NCBI GenBank assembly: GCA_020341735.1 | Contig: CP070833.1 | Span: forward strand, 2,714,612 to 2,756,392 | Direction of reading: 5' to 3' | Source: Gammaproteobacteria bacterium | GTDB lineage: Bacteria; Pseudomonadota; Gammaproteobacteria; Steroidobacterales; XN24 | Length of the DNA: 41,781 nt | Shown here: in pieces, positions 16,644-25,106 of the stretch | How positions within the stretch are numbered: the first letter of the stretch is position 1 | Layout of the letters: the number at the start of each line of letters is the position of its first letter | Position numbers and translations under genes: made by a program | The notes under the pieces: model-generated | The model's input: only the letters and a program-made list of their open reading frames with translations | What the model was told of the DNA's origin: nothing | Database searches by the model: none

Positions 16644-17894
16644 ATGACTGAATTCCAGATCTACATTGGCCTGGCGGCGATTTTCGGTATCTTCATGGCC
16701 TGGGGCATCGGGGCTAACGACGTGGCCAACGCCATGGCCACGTCTGTCGGCTCGAAAGCGCTGACGATACGCCAGGCCGTCCTGGTAGCGGCAGTGTTCG
16801 AATTCGCCGGCGCAGTGCTGGCCGGCGGAGAAGTCACGTCAACGATACGCAAGGGCATTGTGGACGCATCGTTGCTGACGGATGCGCCGGAACTGCTCAT
16901 CTACGGCATGTTGTCGGCGCTGCTGGCCGCTGGCATCTGGCTGTTCGTGGCATCGCACAAGGGCTGGCCTGTCTCCACGACCCACTCGATCGTCGGCGCC
17001 ATCGTGGGTTTCGCGGCGGTGGGCATCGGCGTCGAAGCCGTCAAGTGGGGCAAGGTCGGTACGATCGTCATGAGTTGGGTAGCCTCACCGCTGACCGCCG
17101 GATTGGTCGCCTTCCTGATTTTCCGTAGCGTGCAGCGCCTGATCCTCGAGAAAGAGGACCCACTGCCCAGGGCGCGAAAGTATGTGCCCGTCTACATGTT
17201 CCTGGCCGCCTTCAATATCACCCTGGTCACGATCTTCAAGGGGCTGAAGCATGTGGGCCTCACGATGTCGACGCTGGAAGCCTATGCGACGGCTATCGCC
17301 ATCGGCATCATCATCGCCCTGATCGGCAAATTCTTTATCAATAGGATCGAGATCGACAAGAAAGCCGATAAGCAGTTCCACTACCACACGGTCGAACGCG
17401 TCTTCGGCGTTCTGATGGTCGTCACCGCGTGCGGCATGGCCTTCGCCCATGGCTCCAATGACGTCGCGAATGCCATCGGCCCGGTGGCGGCGGTCGTGAG
17501 CACGGCAACGACCGGCGTGATCGGCCAGAAGGCCGCCGTCCCGATCTGGATTCTCATCCTGGGTGGCTCGGGCATCGTGATCGGGCTTGCCACCTTCGGC
17601 AGGCGGGTGATGACGACTGTCGGCCAGAAGATTACCCATCTCACCCCCAGTCGGGGGTTTGCCGCGGAATTGGCGGCTGCCACCACTATCGTGGTCGCGT
17701 CCGGCACCGGCATGCCGATCTCCACGACCCATACGCTGGTGGGCGCGGTTCTGGGCGTCGGCATGGCACGCGGCATCGCCGCCATAGACATGGGCGTCGT
17801 AGGGCGGATCCTGCTCTCCTGGGTCATCACGATCCCGGCCGGAGCGATACTCTCCATCATCTTCTTCACGATTTTCCGCGGCATTCTAGGCTGA
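16644..17894 (+). CDS. Pit-family inorganic phosphate transporter
   Basis: The 416-residue inner-membrane protein imports phosphate, usually as a metal-phosphate complex with protons. Both copies of the PHO-4 signature are present: WGIGANDVANAMATSVGS near the start and FAHGSNDVANAIGPVAAV in the second half. The paired PVSTTHSIVGAIVG and PISTTHTLVGAVLG loops are also present. A perfect AGGAGG lies ten bases before ATG 16644, which is preferred to the TTG nine bases upstream. The DUF47 gene immediately before it supports the assignment; the pair is a standard unit. Cation preference is not certain. Confidence 0.93.
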   Translation: MTEFQIYIGLAAIFGIFMAWGIGANDVANAMATSVGSKALTIRQAVLVAAVFEFAGAVLAGGEVTSTIRKGIVDASLLTDAPELLIYGMLSALLAAGIWLFVASHKGWPVSTTHSIVGAIVGFAAVGIGVEAVKWGKVGTIVMSWVASPLTAGLVAFLIFRSVQRLILEKEDPLPRARKYVPVYMFLAAFNITLVTIFKGLKHVGLTMSTLEAYATAIAIGIIIALIGKFFINRIEIDKKADKQFHYHTVERVFGVLMVVTACGMAFAHGSNDVANAIGPVAAVVSTATTGVIGQKAAVPIWILILGGSGIVIGLATFGRRVMTTVGQKITHLTPSRGFAAELAAATTIVVASGTGMPISTTHTLVGAVLGVGMARGIAAIDMGVVGRILLSWVITIPAGAILSIIFFTIFRGILG

Positions 17895-17927
17895 CTTGTG
17901 AGCCATGTCTGGCCTCCGTCGCGGAAT

Positions 17928-17949
17928 CTTCCCGCGTCGTCGCGGGAAG
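17928..17949. terminator. stem-loop after the Pit gene
   Basis: CTTCCCGCG, TCGT and CGCGGGAAG form a perfect 9-bp stem with a four-base loop, 33 bases after the Pit stop and 13 before the ASCH start. No T run follows on either strand, so it is not a classical intrinsic terminator. It may protect the mRNA end or assist Rho. Confidence 0.5.
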
Positions 17950-17961
17950 TGAGCGGGAACC

Positions 17962-18435
17962 GTGAATTCATCTGACCCGCTGGACTCATTCTGGCGGCAA
18001 TTCCTGCGCGACTTCGGGCAGTCCCCGAGCCAATTGGCGCCCTACCCGACCGACAGCTTCGGCGACAGCCCGGTGCTGGCCGACGAACTTGGCAGTCTGG
18101 TCGTGGCCGGCAGAAAGACCGCCACCTGCTCTGCGCTGTGGCAATGGCAGGCGGAAAAGAAACCGCTGCCGGCAGTCGGAGACCGGACCATCATTCTGGA
18201 TGGAGCCGATCAACCGCTCTGTATCATCGAGGCTACCGAAATAGAGGTCATGCCTTTCCAGGAGGTCGGCAAGACCTTCGCCTACGACGAGGGCGAGGAT
18301 GATCGTACGCTGGCATCCTGGCGCAGGGAGCACTGGAAGTACTTTTCCCGGGTGCTCCCGGCGATCGGGCACGAACCTGCCCTGGACATGCCCCTGGTTT
18401 GCGAGCGCTTCCGGCTCATCTATGCCCGTCGATGA
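17962..18435 (+). CDS. ASCH domain protein
   Basis: The 157-residue protein has the ASCH fold: AGRKTATCSALWQWQ, PAVGDRTIILDGADQPLCIIEATEIEVMPF, then EGEDDRTLASWRREHWKYF. ASCH domains bind RNA or modified nucleosides, and a few cleave acylated cytidines (YqfB type). The Lys of GRKTAT and the Glu of the EGE segment fit that enzyme type, but the reaction here is not established. The start is GTG 17962 with a weak GCGGGA ribosome site. It opens the long plus-strand run of small genes. Confidence 0.82.
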   Translation: MNSSDPLDSFWRQFLRDFGQSPSQLAPYPTDSFGDSPVLADELGSLVVAGRKTATCSALWQWQAEKKPLPAVGDRTIILDGADQPLCIIEATEIEVMPFQEVGKTFAYDEGEDDRTLASWRREHWKYFSRVLPAIGHEPALDMPLVCERFRLIYARR

Positions 18436-18574
18436 GGTATGTTCATCCCCGGCGCGAGCACAGCTCGCAGACTAAATTTCATTGCCGGCTAAGAGCGCCG
18501 CCGAGCCTGCCGAGGGCGCATGCGGTGCTGACGCTGCCGACGAACGGGGCCGGAATCTGCCCGGGGAGAAACAG

Positions 18575-19081
18575 GTGACCACATCGAGACCAGACTTTAT
18601 CAGGCACTGGCGGGACATCCAGGATGCAGACGACGCCCACTATCCAGGCAGCGACGAACTGCTCAGCATCGGGTCTCCGCTGGGGGCGGCCACGGGGATG
18701 ACGCGGATGGGTATCCATCATGAACTTCTGCCACCGGGTCGCAGGACGTCCTGGCCACATGCCGAAGCGGACGAAGAAGAGTTCGTGTACGTCATCGAAG
18801 GCCGGCCGGTCGTCTGGATCGATGGCGAGCTATTTCAGCTGGAGGCGGGTGACTTCGTCGGTCTTCCGGCGGGCACAGGGATCGCCCATACGTTCATCAA
18901 CAACACGGGCGAGGAAGTACGCCTGCTGGTCGGCGGCGAGAAGTCGAAGGCGGGCAACCGGATCGCGTATCCCCTTCATTCGGAGCGCAATGCGGAGATC
19001 GGCGACCTGTTCTGGGAGGACTGCCCAGGTCAGCTCGCAGGTCCCCACGACGGATTGCCGGACGCTCTCCGTGGCAGCTAG
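18575..19081 (+). CDS. cupin domain protein
   Basis: The 168-residue protein has a single cupin barrel (about 65-130): SWPHAEADEEEFVYVIEGRPVVWIDGE gives motif 1 and GDFVGLPAGTGIAHTFIN gives motif 2. The probable metal ligands are the His and Glu of motif 1 and the His of AHTF. The tail HSERNAEIGDLFWED recurs in related bacterial cupins. GTG 18575 is chosen because GGAG lies six bases upstream; an earlier TTG has no ribosome site. The substrate is unknown. Its end overlaps the next small gene by eleven bases. Confidence 0.8.
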   Translation: MTTSRPDFIRHWRDIQDADDAHYPGSDELLSIGSPLGAATGMTRMGIHHELLPPGRRTSWPHAEADEEEFVYVIEGRPVVWIDGELFQLEAGDFVGLPAGTGIAHTFINNTGEEVRLLVGGEKSKAGNRIAYPLHSERNAEIGDLFWEDCPGQLAGPHDGLPDALRGS

Positions 19082-19346
19082 CACGCCCCGGCAGCCGGCT
19101 TCGCCCGGGGACAGGAAACGCGCGCTTGCCGACGAGCCCTTCTCCTTCCGCGACACCAAAGGCGGCCAGGTCTTCCTCTACTATCGCGGGCGTCACGTCG
19201 AGACCCTCAAGGGTCACAGGGCTGACCTTCTGCTTGCCGCTCTGCAGTCGGCCGACCCCACACAAGCGCAGCTTCTGATGGCCAAGGCCACGAAGAATTT
19301 CAAGCGCGGCAACGAAAAACACCCGGGCACGCGGCAAAACCGATGA
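19071..19346 (+). CDS. small conserved-looking protein of unknown function
   Basis: This 91-residue basic protein starts at a GTG inside the cupin gene's last codons. The central stretch FSFRDTKGGQVFLYYRGRHVETLKGHRADLL resembles short domains found at the ends of several uncharacterised bacterial proteins. A Lys-rich tail (KATKNFKRGNEKH) could contact nucleic acid. No function can be assigned. Overlap with the cupin gene suggests coupled translation. Confidence 0.6.
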   Translation: MAASTPRQPASPGDRKRALADEPFSFRDTKGGQVFLYYRGRHVETLKGHRADLLLAALQSADPTQAQLLMAKATKNFKRGNEKHPGTRQNR

Positions 19347-19419
19347 CGGCACGTTGGCTGACCGGATCATGGCCCATCCGCTCCCGTGGAGTCTTTTTCC
19401 GATTACACGGAGGAACCTT

Positions 19420-20256
19420 ATGGCTCGTCATGGCACTGTTTGGCTGCTTCTACTGCTGGCCCCTGGATGGGCCGTGTGTCCGGCGGTTGCCGGCGTGAAT
19501 CAGCAACACGGCGTGGAACTCGCCGACCTCACCTGGCAGGAAGCAGAACAACGCCTGACAGCAGATGCCGTCGTGGTCATACCGCTGGGCGCGGCGGCCA
19601 AGGAGCACGGCCCTCATCTGCGACTGGACAATGACTATCAGATGGCGGAGTACCTGAAGGGGCGCGTCCTCGCGACTGCCGACGTGGTCGTTGCGCCCAC
19701 GCTTAATTACCACTTTTATCCCGCATTCCTGGAGTACCCGGGATCCACCCATCTGCAGATGGAGACCGCCAGGGATCTCGTGGTCGACCTTGTGCGCAGC
19801 CTGGCCGCCCACGGCCCCCGGCGTTTCTATGTTCTAAATACCGGCGTATCCACCCTGAAGCCGTTGGCGGCGGCCGCAGAGGTCCTGGGGGCCGACGGCA
19901 TCGTCTTTCGTTATACGAATATCCTGGAGGTGGCCGGTGGCGCGGAAGAGCAGGTCCGTGAGCAGGAGCGCGGGACTCACGCGGACGAGATCGAGACCTC
20001 GATGATGCTCTATATCGCACCCGATCGCGTCGACATGAGCAAGGCCGTGCGTGAGGACAATCCGCCCCAGCCCGGTGGGCTGACCCGCACCAGATCGGGC
20101 CCGGGCATCTACTCCGAGTCCGGCGTCTGGGGAGACGCCACGCTCGCAACGGAAGAAAAAGGTCAGATCATCGTTGAAGCGACGGTCGCCGGCATCCTCG
20201 ATGACCTGGAGGCGATTCGGACGGCGCAACCGGACGCTACGGCAGGGAATGAATGA
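19420..20256 (+). CDS. exported creatininase-family protein
   Basis: The 278-residue protein has a signal peptide (MARHGTVWLLLLLAPGW, cleavage near AVA-G) and a creatininase-type amidohydrolase domain. The first metal motif is KEHGPHLRLDNDY instead of the usual EQHGPHLPL-TD. The place of the NGHGGN loop is taken by LNTGVSTLKPL. The late HADEIETSMMLYIAP retains the expected His and Glu. It therefore belongs to a divergent branch whose metal set may differ. GGAGG seven bases before ATG 19420 fixes the start. Export is unusual for this family, which is mostly cytoplasmic. The substrate is unknown. Confidence 0.82.
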   Translation: MARHGTVWLLLLLAPGWAVCPAVAGVNQQHGVELADLTWQEAEQRLTADAVVVIPLGAAAKEHGPHLRLDNDYQMAEYLKGRVLATADVVVAPTLNYHFYPAFLEYPGSTHLQMETARDLVVDLVRSLAAHGPRRFYVLNTGVSTLKPLAAAAEVLGADGIVFRYTNILEVAGGAEEQVREQERGTHADEIETSMMLYIAPDRVDMSKAVREDNPPQPGGLTRTRSGPGIYSESGVWGDATLATEEKGQIIVEATVAGILDDLEAIRTAQPDATAGNE

Positions 20257-20488
20257 CTCGATCACAACCCCAAGACGACACCCGGATACGGTGCCGGTGA
20301 CACGGGACCCCCGCGGCTAATCTGCGGCTGGGTCGCCAGTCGGCCAGTCGGGGGAGTCAGTCGGCAACATTCGGTGCGGCTTGCGAAGTCCGCGTTTTGC
20401 AGGTATCTCATTGGACTGGCGATTGCGACCTGAGATCGCTGTCAGCCCCATAGCAGAACGGCGCCCGCCGCGGAGGAGATTCAGACGC

Positions 20489-21433
20489 ATGTGGAAATAC
20501 CGAGATGCCTTACCTCAGTTAGGCGACGAGCTTTTCCTGACCGACGGCGGTCTGGAGACCGTGCTCATGTTCCACGACGGATTCGAACTGCCGGAGTTCG
20601 CAGCGTTCGTTCTGCTCGATAGTGATGAAGGACGTCGAGCGCTGCGCCGTTATTTCCGAGCCTACGCAGACGTCGCGCGTGATCAGGGCGTTGGCTGCAT
20701 CCTCGAGAGCATGACCTATCGTGCCAGCGAGGACTGGGGAGCCAGGCTCGGACTGTCCCGTTCACAGATCGCGGATCGCAACAGGCAGGGCATCGCGCTG
20801 CTGGTAGAAATTCGATCCGAGTATGAGGATGAAATTCCGCATGTGGTCATCAGCGGCTGCATCGGCCCGAGAGACAGCGGTTACCACGCCGAAGACCGCA
20901 TGACGGCGGCAGAATCAGCCAGCTACCATCGGCCGCAGATCGCCACCTTCCGGGAGACCGCGGCCGACATGGTCGCGGCGTATACCGTCCCTTATGTGGC
21001 CGAGGGCGCAGGCGTGGCGATGGCCGCCAGGGAAGAAGGGATGCCGGCCGTGATCTCATTTACCGTGGAGACCGACGGCCGGCTTCCGTCGGGCGAGACA
21101 CTCAGGGATGCGGTCGAGCAGATCGACGAAATGACCGACAGCGCGCCAGCCTATTACATGATCAATTGCGCCCACCCGACCCACTTCGCCGACGCGCTTG
21201 ATGGCGGCGCATGGACTGACCGCGTGCGCGCGGTGCGAGCCAATGCATCAAGTAAGAGTCATGCCGAATTGGACGAATCACAGGAACTGGATGAGGGTGA
21301 CCCGGTCGATCTCGGCAGACAGTACCTTGTGCTGGCGGAGAGGCTGCGAAAACTTTCCGTGGTCGGGGGATGCTGCGGTACGGATCACCGCCACGTGGCC
21401 GAGATCTGCCGCGCGCTGAATGCCGGTGCATGA
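20489..21433 (+). CDS. homocysteine S-methyltransferase family protein
   Basis: The 314-residue TIM barrel begins with FLTDGGLETVLMFHDG. It has ESMTYRASEDWGARLG and ISGCIGPRDSGY, and the zinc thiolate sites: Cys of MINCAHPTHF and the Cys pair of GGCCGTDHRH. The family transfers a methyl group from S-methylmethionine, betaine-like donors or SAM to homocysteine. GGAGGAG lies ten bases before ATG 20489, so the longer upstream frame is rejected. The 232 bases upstream show only short AGTCGG reiterations near 20338-20366 and no riboswitch I recognise. The methyl donor is unknown. Confidence 0.86.
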   Translation: MWKYRDALPQLGDELFLTDGGLETVLMFHDGFELPEFAAFVLLDSDEGRRALRRYFRAYADVARDQGVGCILESMTYRASEDWGARLGLSRSQIADRNRQGIALLVEIRSEYEDEIPHVVISGCIGPRDSGYHAEDRMTAAESASYHRPQIATFRETAADMVAAYTVPYVAEGAGVAMAAREEGMPAVISFTVETDGRLPSGETLRDAVEQIDEMTDSAPAYYMINCAHPTHFADALDGGAWTDRVRAVRANASSKSHAELDESQELDEGDPVDLGRQYLVLAERLRKLSVVGGCCGTDHRHVAEICRALNAGA

Positions 21434-21511
21434 GGTATCGGAATCAGTACCGGGACCGGTTACCGGGCTCCTGCCGACGGACCCGGCTGAATCGAATGAC
21501 GAGGTGCCAGA

Positions 21512-22048
21512 ATGATTGATCCGGAGGCCTACGACTGGTCCAGATTCGAGATTGTCTTCTACTACGATCAGCCAAGAGAGCGCGTATTCCGGGCCTGGGC
21601 GACATCATCCGGTCTCGAGTCATTCTTCATCGAACACGCCTCTTTCGAATCGGACCAGGGCCGCATGCGGGAGGTCGACGAGCAGACGCAAGCGGGTGAT
21701 GCTTATCTTTGGGAATGGCGTCAGCCGCACACACTCGAGGGCACGGTCCTCGAAGTTATTCCCGACGCACTGCTGAGCGTGACCTTCGGGTCGATGACCG
21801 TGACCCTCCGATTCGCGGACGCAGGAGCACAGACCGAGCTCCACCTTACGCAGACCGGCATCTCCGATACGCCCGACGGACACGTGTTCGGGCATCTGAA
21901 CTGTCGAAGCTGCTGGATCTTCTTCCTTACCAATCTCAAGTCCGTACTCCAGTCCGGCCCGGACCTCCGGGATCAGGACCCGGCACGCGTATCTTCCATG
22001 GAGGTCGGGTTCAGGCCGTTGATCGGTAGCGCCGGGACCAAGACGTGA
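21512..22048 (+). CDS. SRPBCC (AHSA1-like) domain protein
   Basis: The 178-residue protein has the START-like fold of the AHSA1 group: FYYDQPRERVFRAWATSSGLESFF at the start, YLWEWRQPHTLEGTVLEVIPDALLSVTFG in the middle and the long C-terminal helix with CRSCWIFFLTNLKSVL. These proteins form a hydrophobic cavity for a ligand, and a few help proteins fold or metabolise polyketides. No ligand can be read from the sequence. GAGGTG precedes ATG 21512. The stop overlaps the next start as GTGA. Confidence 0.82.
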   Translation: MIDPEAYDWSRFEIVFYYDQPRERVFRAWATSSGLESFFIEHASFESDQGRMREVDEQTQAGDAYLWEWRQPHTLEGTVLEVIPDALLSVTFGSMTVTLRFADAGAQTELHLTQTGISDTPDGHVFGHLNCRSCWIFFLTNLKSVLQSGPDLRDQDPARVSSMEVGFRPLIGSAGTKT

Positions 22049-22878
22049 AACCCCGCCGTCTGCGACCCGCGGCAGCTGGCATCGCCCTGTTGTGGATCGC
22101 CGCCTGCAGCGCGACAGGCGGGCGGGCGGGCAAGATGGACGACCACTTTCACTGGAGAGAGGCCCCGACCCCCACTCCGCTGGGCTGGGTCGTCTTCCTG
22201 CCCGGCGCAGGCGGTTTGTCCGTGCTTGATGATGACAAGCACTACTTCCGCGTAGCCGAACTGCTGAACAAGCATCGCCTCGACGTGCTGGTCGTGGACT
22301 ACAAACGGGCCTATCGATCCGCGCCCAGGCCACCCGAAGGTGAGGGACCCGAGCGCATTGCCTGGGTTACCGAGCAAGCCATCGACTGGATGCGCAGGTC
22401 ACATCCCCGCACCGTAGGACGGCAGGGCGCCGTTGTCGGCTGGGCGCTGGGCGCGAGTGGCACAATCCACATCGTGAACGACCCAGCGGCCGTGGTGCGA
22501 CTCGGGTTGCACGGAGCAGCCTTGTTCTACCCCGTTGCCACGGAGACCGGGGGACTGCACAACCGCGTCCCCATGCTCGTTCTTACCGGCGAACTTGACG
22601 ACGTGACTCCTGCCGAAGAAATCAGGCGCCTGGTCAGCGAAAGAGTGGCCGGGTCGGCTTCGGTGGACCTGGTCGTCTATCCCGATGCTTATCACGGATT
22701 CGATGTGGCCAGCCTGAAGCAGCGCAAGACGATCCGCCTGCTTCCGTTGTTCGGACCAAGCGCGACGCTGCAGTACGATGAATCGGCCGCCGACGACGCG
22801 ACTCGCCGGCTGATACGATTCCTGGTCCGGGCGCAGGCTACGACTCAGACCACGGCTCAAGTGGCCCGCATTCCCTGA
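22045..22878 (+). CDS. alpha/beta hydrolase-fold lipoprotein without the nucleophile
   Basis: The 277-residue protein has a lipoprotein signal peptide with lipobox IAAC (Cys21) and a dienelactone-hydrolase-like alpha/beta fold. Strand and loop marks are VVFLPGAGG (oxyanion side), VLVVDYKRAY, LTGELDDVTP (acid Asp185/186) and YPDAYHGFD (His217). At the nucleophile elbow the sequence is GWALG, so residue 134 is Ala (codon GCG, 22444-22446) where Ser or Cys is expected. It may be a binding protein rather than an enzyme, unless another residue substitutes. The GTG start overlaps the SRPBCC stop by four bases. Confidence 0.8.
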   Translation: MKPRRLRPAAAGIALLWIAACSATGGRAGKMDDHFHWREAPTPTPLGWVVFLPGAGGLSVLDDDKHYFRVAELLNKHRLDVLVVDYKRAYRSAPRPPEGEGPERIAWVTEQAIDWMRRSHPRTVGRQGAVVGWALGASGTIHIVNDPAAVVRLGLHGAALFYPVATETGGLHNRVPMLVLTGELDDVTPAEEIRRLVSERVAGSASVDLVVYPDAYHGFDVASLKQRKTIRLLPLFGPSATLQYDESAADDATRRLIRFLVRAQATTQTTAQVARIP

Positions 22879-22989
22879 TCCGGGTCTGCCGGGGCGGCGT
22901 GCTGTCCGGCCGGCAATCCGGGCGCCGGACTATCCTGGACACTCGTCATGAAGAGTCGCAAGAGGAAATCAGCACAGGGTCAAGCATTC

Positions 22990-23940
22990 ATGAACAAGCA
23001 TCTAGAGGCTTGCGCGAGGACGATTGCCCCGCTGCTGTTAGCGGCGATGTTGAACGCCTGCGTCTCCAGCCATGTCGAGCGGCCCATATCGTGGACGGCA
23101 CTGGCCGAGCTGCCCCGGTCCGAGGCCGACCACCGCATCGCCTATGGCGACCACCCGGACCAGTTCGGGGAGTTGCGCCTGCCGGATGGCCCGGGGCCGT
23201 TCCCTGTCGCCGTCGTACTCCACGGTGGCTGCTGGTTGTCGCAGTACGACCTCGGCTATATGGCCGGTATCAGCGAATCACTGACCCGGCAGGGTATCGC
23301 CGCCTGGACAATCGAGTATCGCCGTAGCGGTGATGGAGTCAGCGGCTGGCCTGCGACCTTCGACGACGTAGTCCTCGGGCTGATGCATCTGGCAACGCTC
23401 GCCGAGCGTTTTCCTCTGGATCTGGACAGGGTCGTGCTGACCGGTCACTCGGCCGGGGGGCATCTGGCGCTATGGCTGGCAAGCCGTCATCGCCTTCCCT
23501 CGGACAGCCCGTTCAGCCGCCAGGCCGCCTTCCCCGTACTGGGGGTCGTGGGGCTCGCTGCCATAACGGATCTCACCGGATACGCAGAGGGAACAGGTGG
23601 CTGCAACAAGGCGGTGGTGCCATTTATGGGCGGCACACCGACCGAGGTGCCCTATCGCTACGCGAACGCAGACCCGATGGCTCTTCTCCCCAGCCAGGTT
23701 CCGGTTCGGCTTGTCCAGGGCGCGCTCGACCCCATCGTACCTGTCGAACAAGCCCGCCGTTATGAGATGGCCGCTCGTGCACAGGGAGACCGGCCGCGCG
23801 TGACGGTTGTCGAAGGAGAAGGACATTTCGACATGGCTGATCCACGATCTGACTCATGGCGGGCTGCGGCGGAAACCATCGCCGATCTGCTCCAGGCTGG
23901 CCGCCGCAATTTTGCGCGGGGATCATCGCAGGGCAGATGA
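22990..23940 (+). CDS. alpha/beta hydrolase (carboxylesterase-like) lipoprotein
   Basis: The 316-residue protein has a signal peptide with lipobox LNAC (Cys24) and a complete serine esterase core. HGGCW forms the oxyanion hole, GHSAGG carries the nucleophile, GALDPIVP the acid and GEGHFDM the His. The HGGCW form and YRRSGDGVSGWPATFDDV are usual in BD-FAE-type feruloyl/acetyl esterases and kynurenine formamidase relatives. ATG 22990 is preferred to an in-frame ATG 42 bases upstream, as a GGG sits ten bases before it and it gives a clean signal peptide. It is expected in the envelope. Substrate unknown. Confidence 0.82.
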   Translation: MNKHLEACARTIAPLLLAAMLNACVSSHVERPISWTALAELPRSEADHRIAYGDHPDQFGELRLPDGPGPFPVAVVLHGGCWLSQYDLGYMAGISESLTRQGIAAWTIEYRRSGDGVSGWPATFDDVVLGLMHLATLAERFPLDLDRVVLTGHSAGGHLALWLASRHRLPSDSPFSRQAAFPVLGVVGLAAITDLTGYAEGTGGCNKAVVPFMGGTPTEVPYRYANADPMALLPSQVPVRLVQGALDPIVPVEQARRYEMAARAQGDRPRVTVVEGEGHFDMADPRSDSWRAAAETIADLLQAGRRNFARGSSQGR

Positions 23941-24070
23941 TTCGCCCAACGAGGCAAGCGCTGCCATCCGCCTACGACTATTCCAGTTGCAGCGCTGCGG
24001 CGACCACAGTCATTATCCGACGGCAGGCGATGATGATCGCCAACAATGGCAGCTCCGGGGAGACGACGAA

Positions 24071-24541
24071 GTGGCACGATTACTCTATCTCGGCTTGACG
24101 CATGCGACGGCTCTGGCGCTGGGTTTCGTTGCGGGGATCTACGCCTTGCCGATACTGATCGCACCGGAGGCGCCCTCCTCTGCGGACGTGACATCCGTTG
24201 CGGCGGACGCCGAGTTTTCGGCTCAGTTCCGTCGTGACCTGCCGGGGAGCGATCGGCTGCACTGGGGGGAAGGCATCGTCTCTGTGGGGAAGCGCGCGGT
24301 CTCTCTGATGGGAAGTATCGCACCGGGTCCTGACTACAGGCTCTACCTGGCTCCTGAAGCGGTGGAGTCGAAGGACGAATTCCTGCAGGTCAAACAGGAC
24401 TCAGTACAGATCGGCGAGATCAAGACGTTCGACAACTTCATCGTTGTCGTTCCAGAATCCGTAGACGTAGCCAGGTATCGGGCAGTAGTGGTCTGGTGTG
24501 AGTCTTTCTCTCAGTTCATCACCGCTGCCCAGTACCGTTAG
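24071..24541 (+). CDS. membrane-anchored DM13 domain protein
   Basis: The 156-residue protein has one N-terminal membrane helix (about 5-27) followed by a DM13 domain. Domain marks are DYRLYLAPEAVESKDEFLQ, IGEIKTFDNFIVVVPE and a final AVVVWCESFSQFITAAQYR. DM13 domains carry a conserved Cys near the end, seen here in VVWCESF, and are proposed to take part in redox or electron transfer outside the membrane. GGGGAG eight bases before GTG 24071 sets the start. The 130 bases before it hold no other gene. Confidence 0.85.
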   Translation: MARLLYLGLTHATALALGFVAGIYALPILIAPEAPSSADVTSVAADAEFSAQFRRDLPGSDRLHWGEGIVSVGKRAVSLMGSIAPGPDYRLYLAPEAVESKDEFLQVKQDSVQIGEIKTFDNFIVVVPESVDVARYRAVVVWCESFSQFITAAQYR

Positions 24542-24542
24542 C

Positions 24543-24574
24543 CGACCAGGCTCTGGAATTGGATGGTCGTTTTT
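24543..24574 (+). terminator. probable intrinsic terminator after the DM13 gene
   Basis: CGACCA and TGGTCG pair across a 15-base loop and are followed by TTTTT. The loop can itself form CCAG/CTGG. It begins one base after the DM13 stop and ends 20 bases before the next gene. The long loop makes it a moderate candidate. Confidence 0.45.
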
Positions 24575-24594
24575 GAAGAGACGCCGAGAGCACG

Positions 24595-25062
24595 ATGAGT
24601 AACGCGCCGGAGAGTACGCAACCGGATGACTGGCACCGATGGTTCGCGGTTGAGTGCAACAATCGCGCATGGACCCTGACGGCCCGGGTACAAAAGCAAG
24701 AGGATCAGCAGGACATGCTCGACGCCGCCCATGCATCGGCGTATCACTGGGCCGCCGTCGGCACCGAGTTAAATCGCATGCGTGCTCTTATGCTTCTTGC
24801 GCACGTTCACGCCCTGGTCGGCCATGGGCAGAGAGCGCTTTCCTACGCCCGGGACATGCATGGCTATTTCACAGGCAGACAGACACCCGACTGGGAACGC
24901 GCGTTCGCTCACGCGATCCTGGCCCAGGCCGCACATGCCGCGGGGGACGCCGACACCCATGCCCGGGCGTACGGCGCCGCGCGTAGCGCACTTGAGGCGA
25001 TCGCAGACCCCGAGGACAGGAAGATCGTAGAAGAGACTTTCGCCCTGGTGCCGCAACCATGA
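24595..25062 (+). CDS. conserved helical protein, TPR-like
   Basis: The 155-residue protein is all helical and begins with a short polar tail. It has WFAVECNNRAWTLTARV, DMLDAAHASAYHWAAVGTELNRMRALMLLAHVHALVG, and AFAHAILAQAAHAAGD, which reads like degenerate TPR helices. I recall similar sequences as uncharacterised proteins in many bacteria but know no function. A GAGAG lies before ATG 24595. It may bind another protein; this is inference only. Confidence 0.65.
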   Translation: MSNAPESTQPDDWHRWFAVECNNRAWTLTARVQKQEDQQDMLDAAHASAYHWAAVGTELNRMRALMLLAHVHALVGHGQRALSYARDMHGYFTGRQTPDWERAFAHAILAQAAHAAGDADTHARAYGAARSALEAIADPEDRKIVEETFALVPQP

Positions 25063-25106
25063 TGGTTTTGCGAAAGCACCGCCGTATGAATTCTGAGGAG
25101 TAGGCG

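Noticed and set aside
17928..17949. Classical intrinsic terminator after the Pit gene
   Set aside because: The stem is strong but no T run follows on either strand, so only a stem-loop is claimed.
20257..20488. SAM, SAH or cobalamin riboswitch before the homocysteine methyltransferase
   Set aside because: None of the conserved cores of these riboswitches can be found; only short AGTCGG repeats are present.
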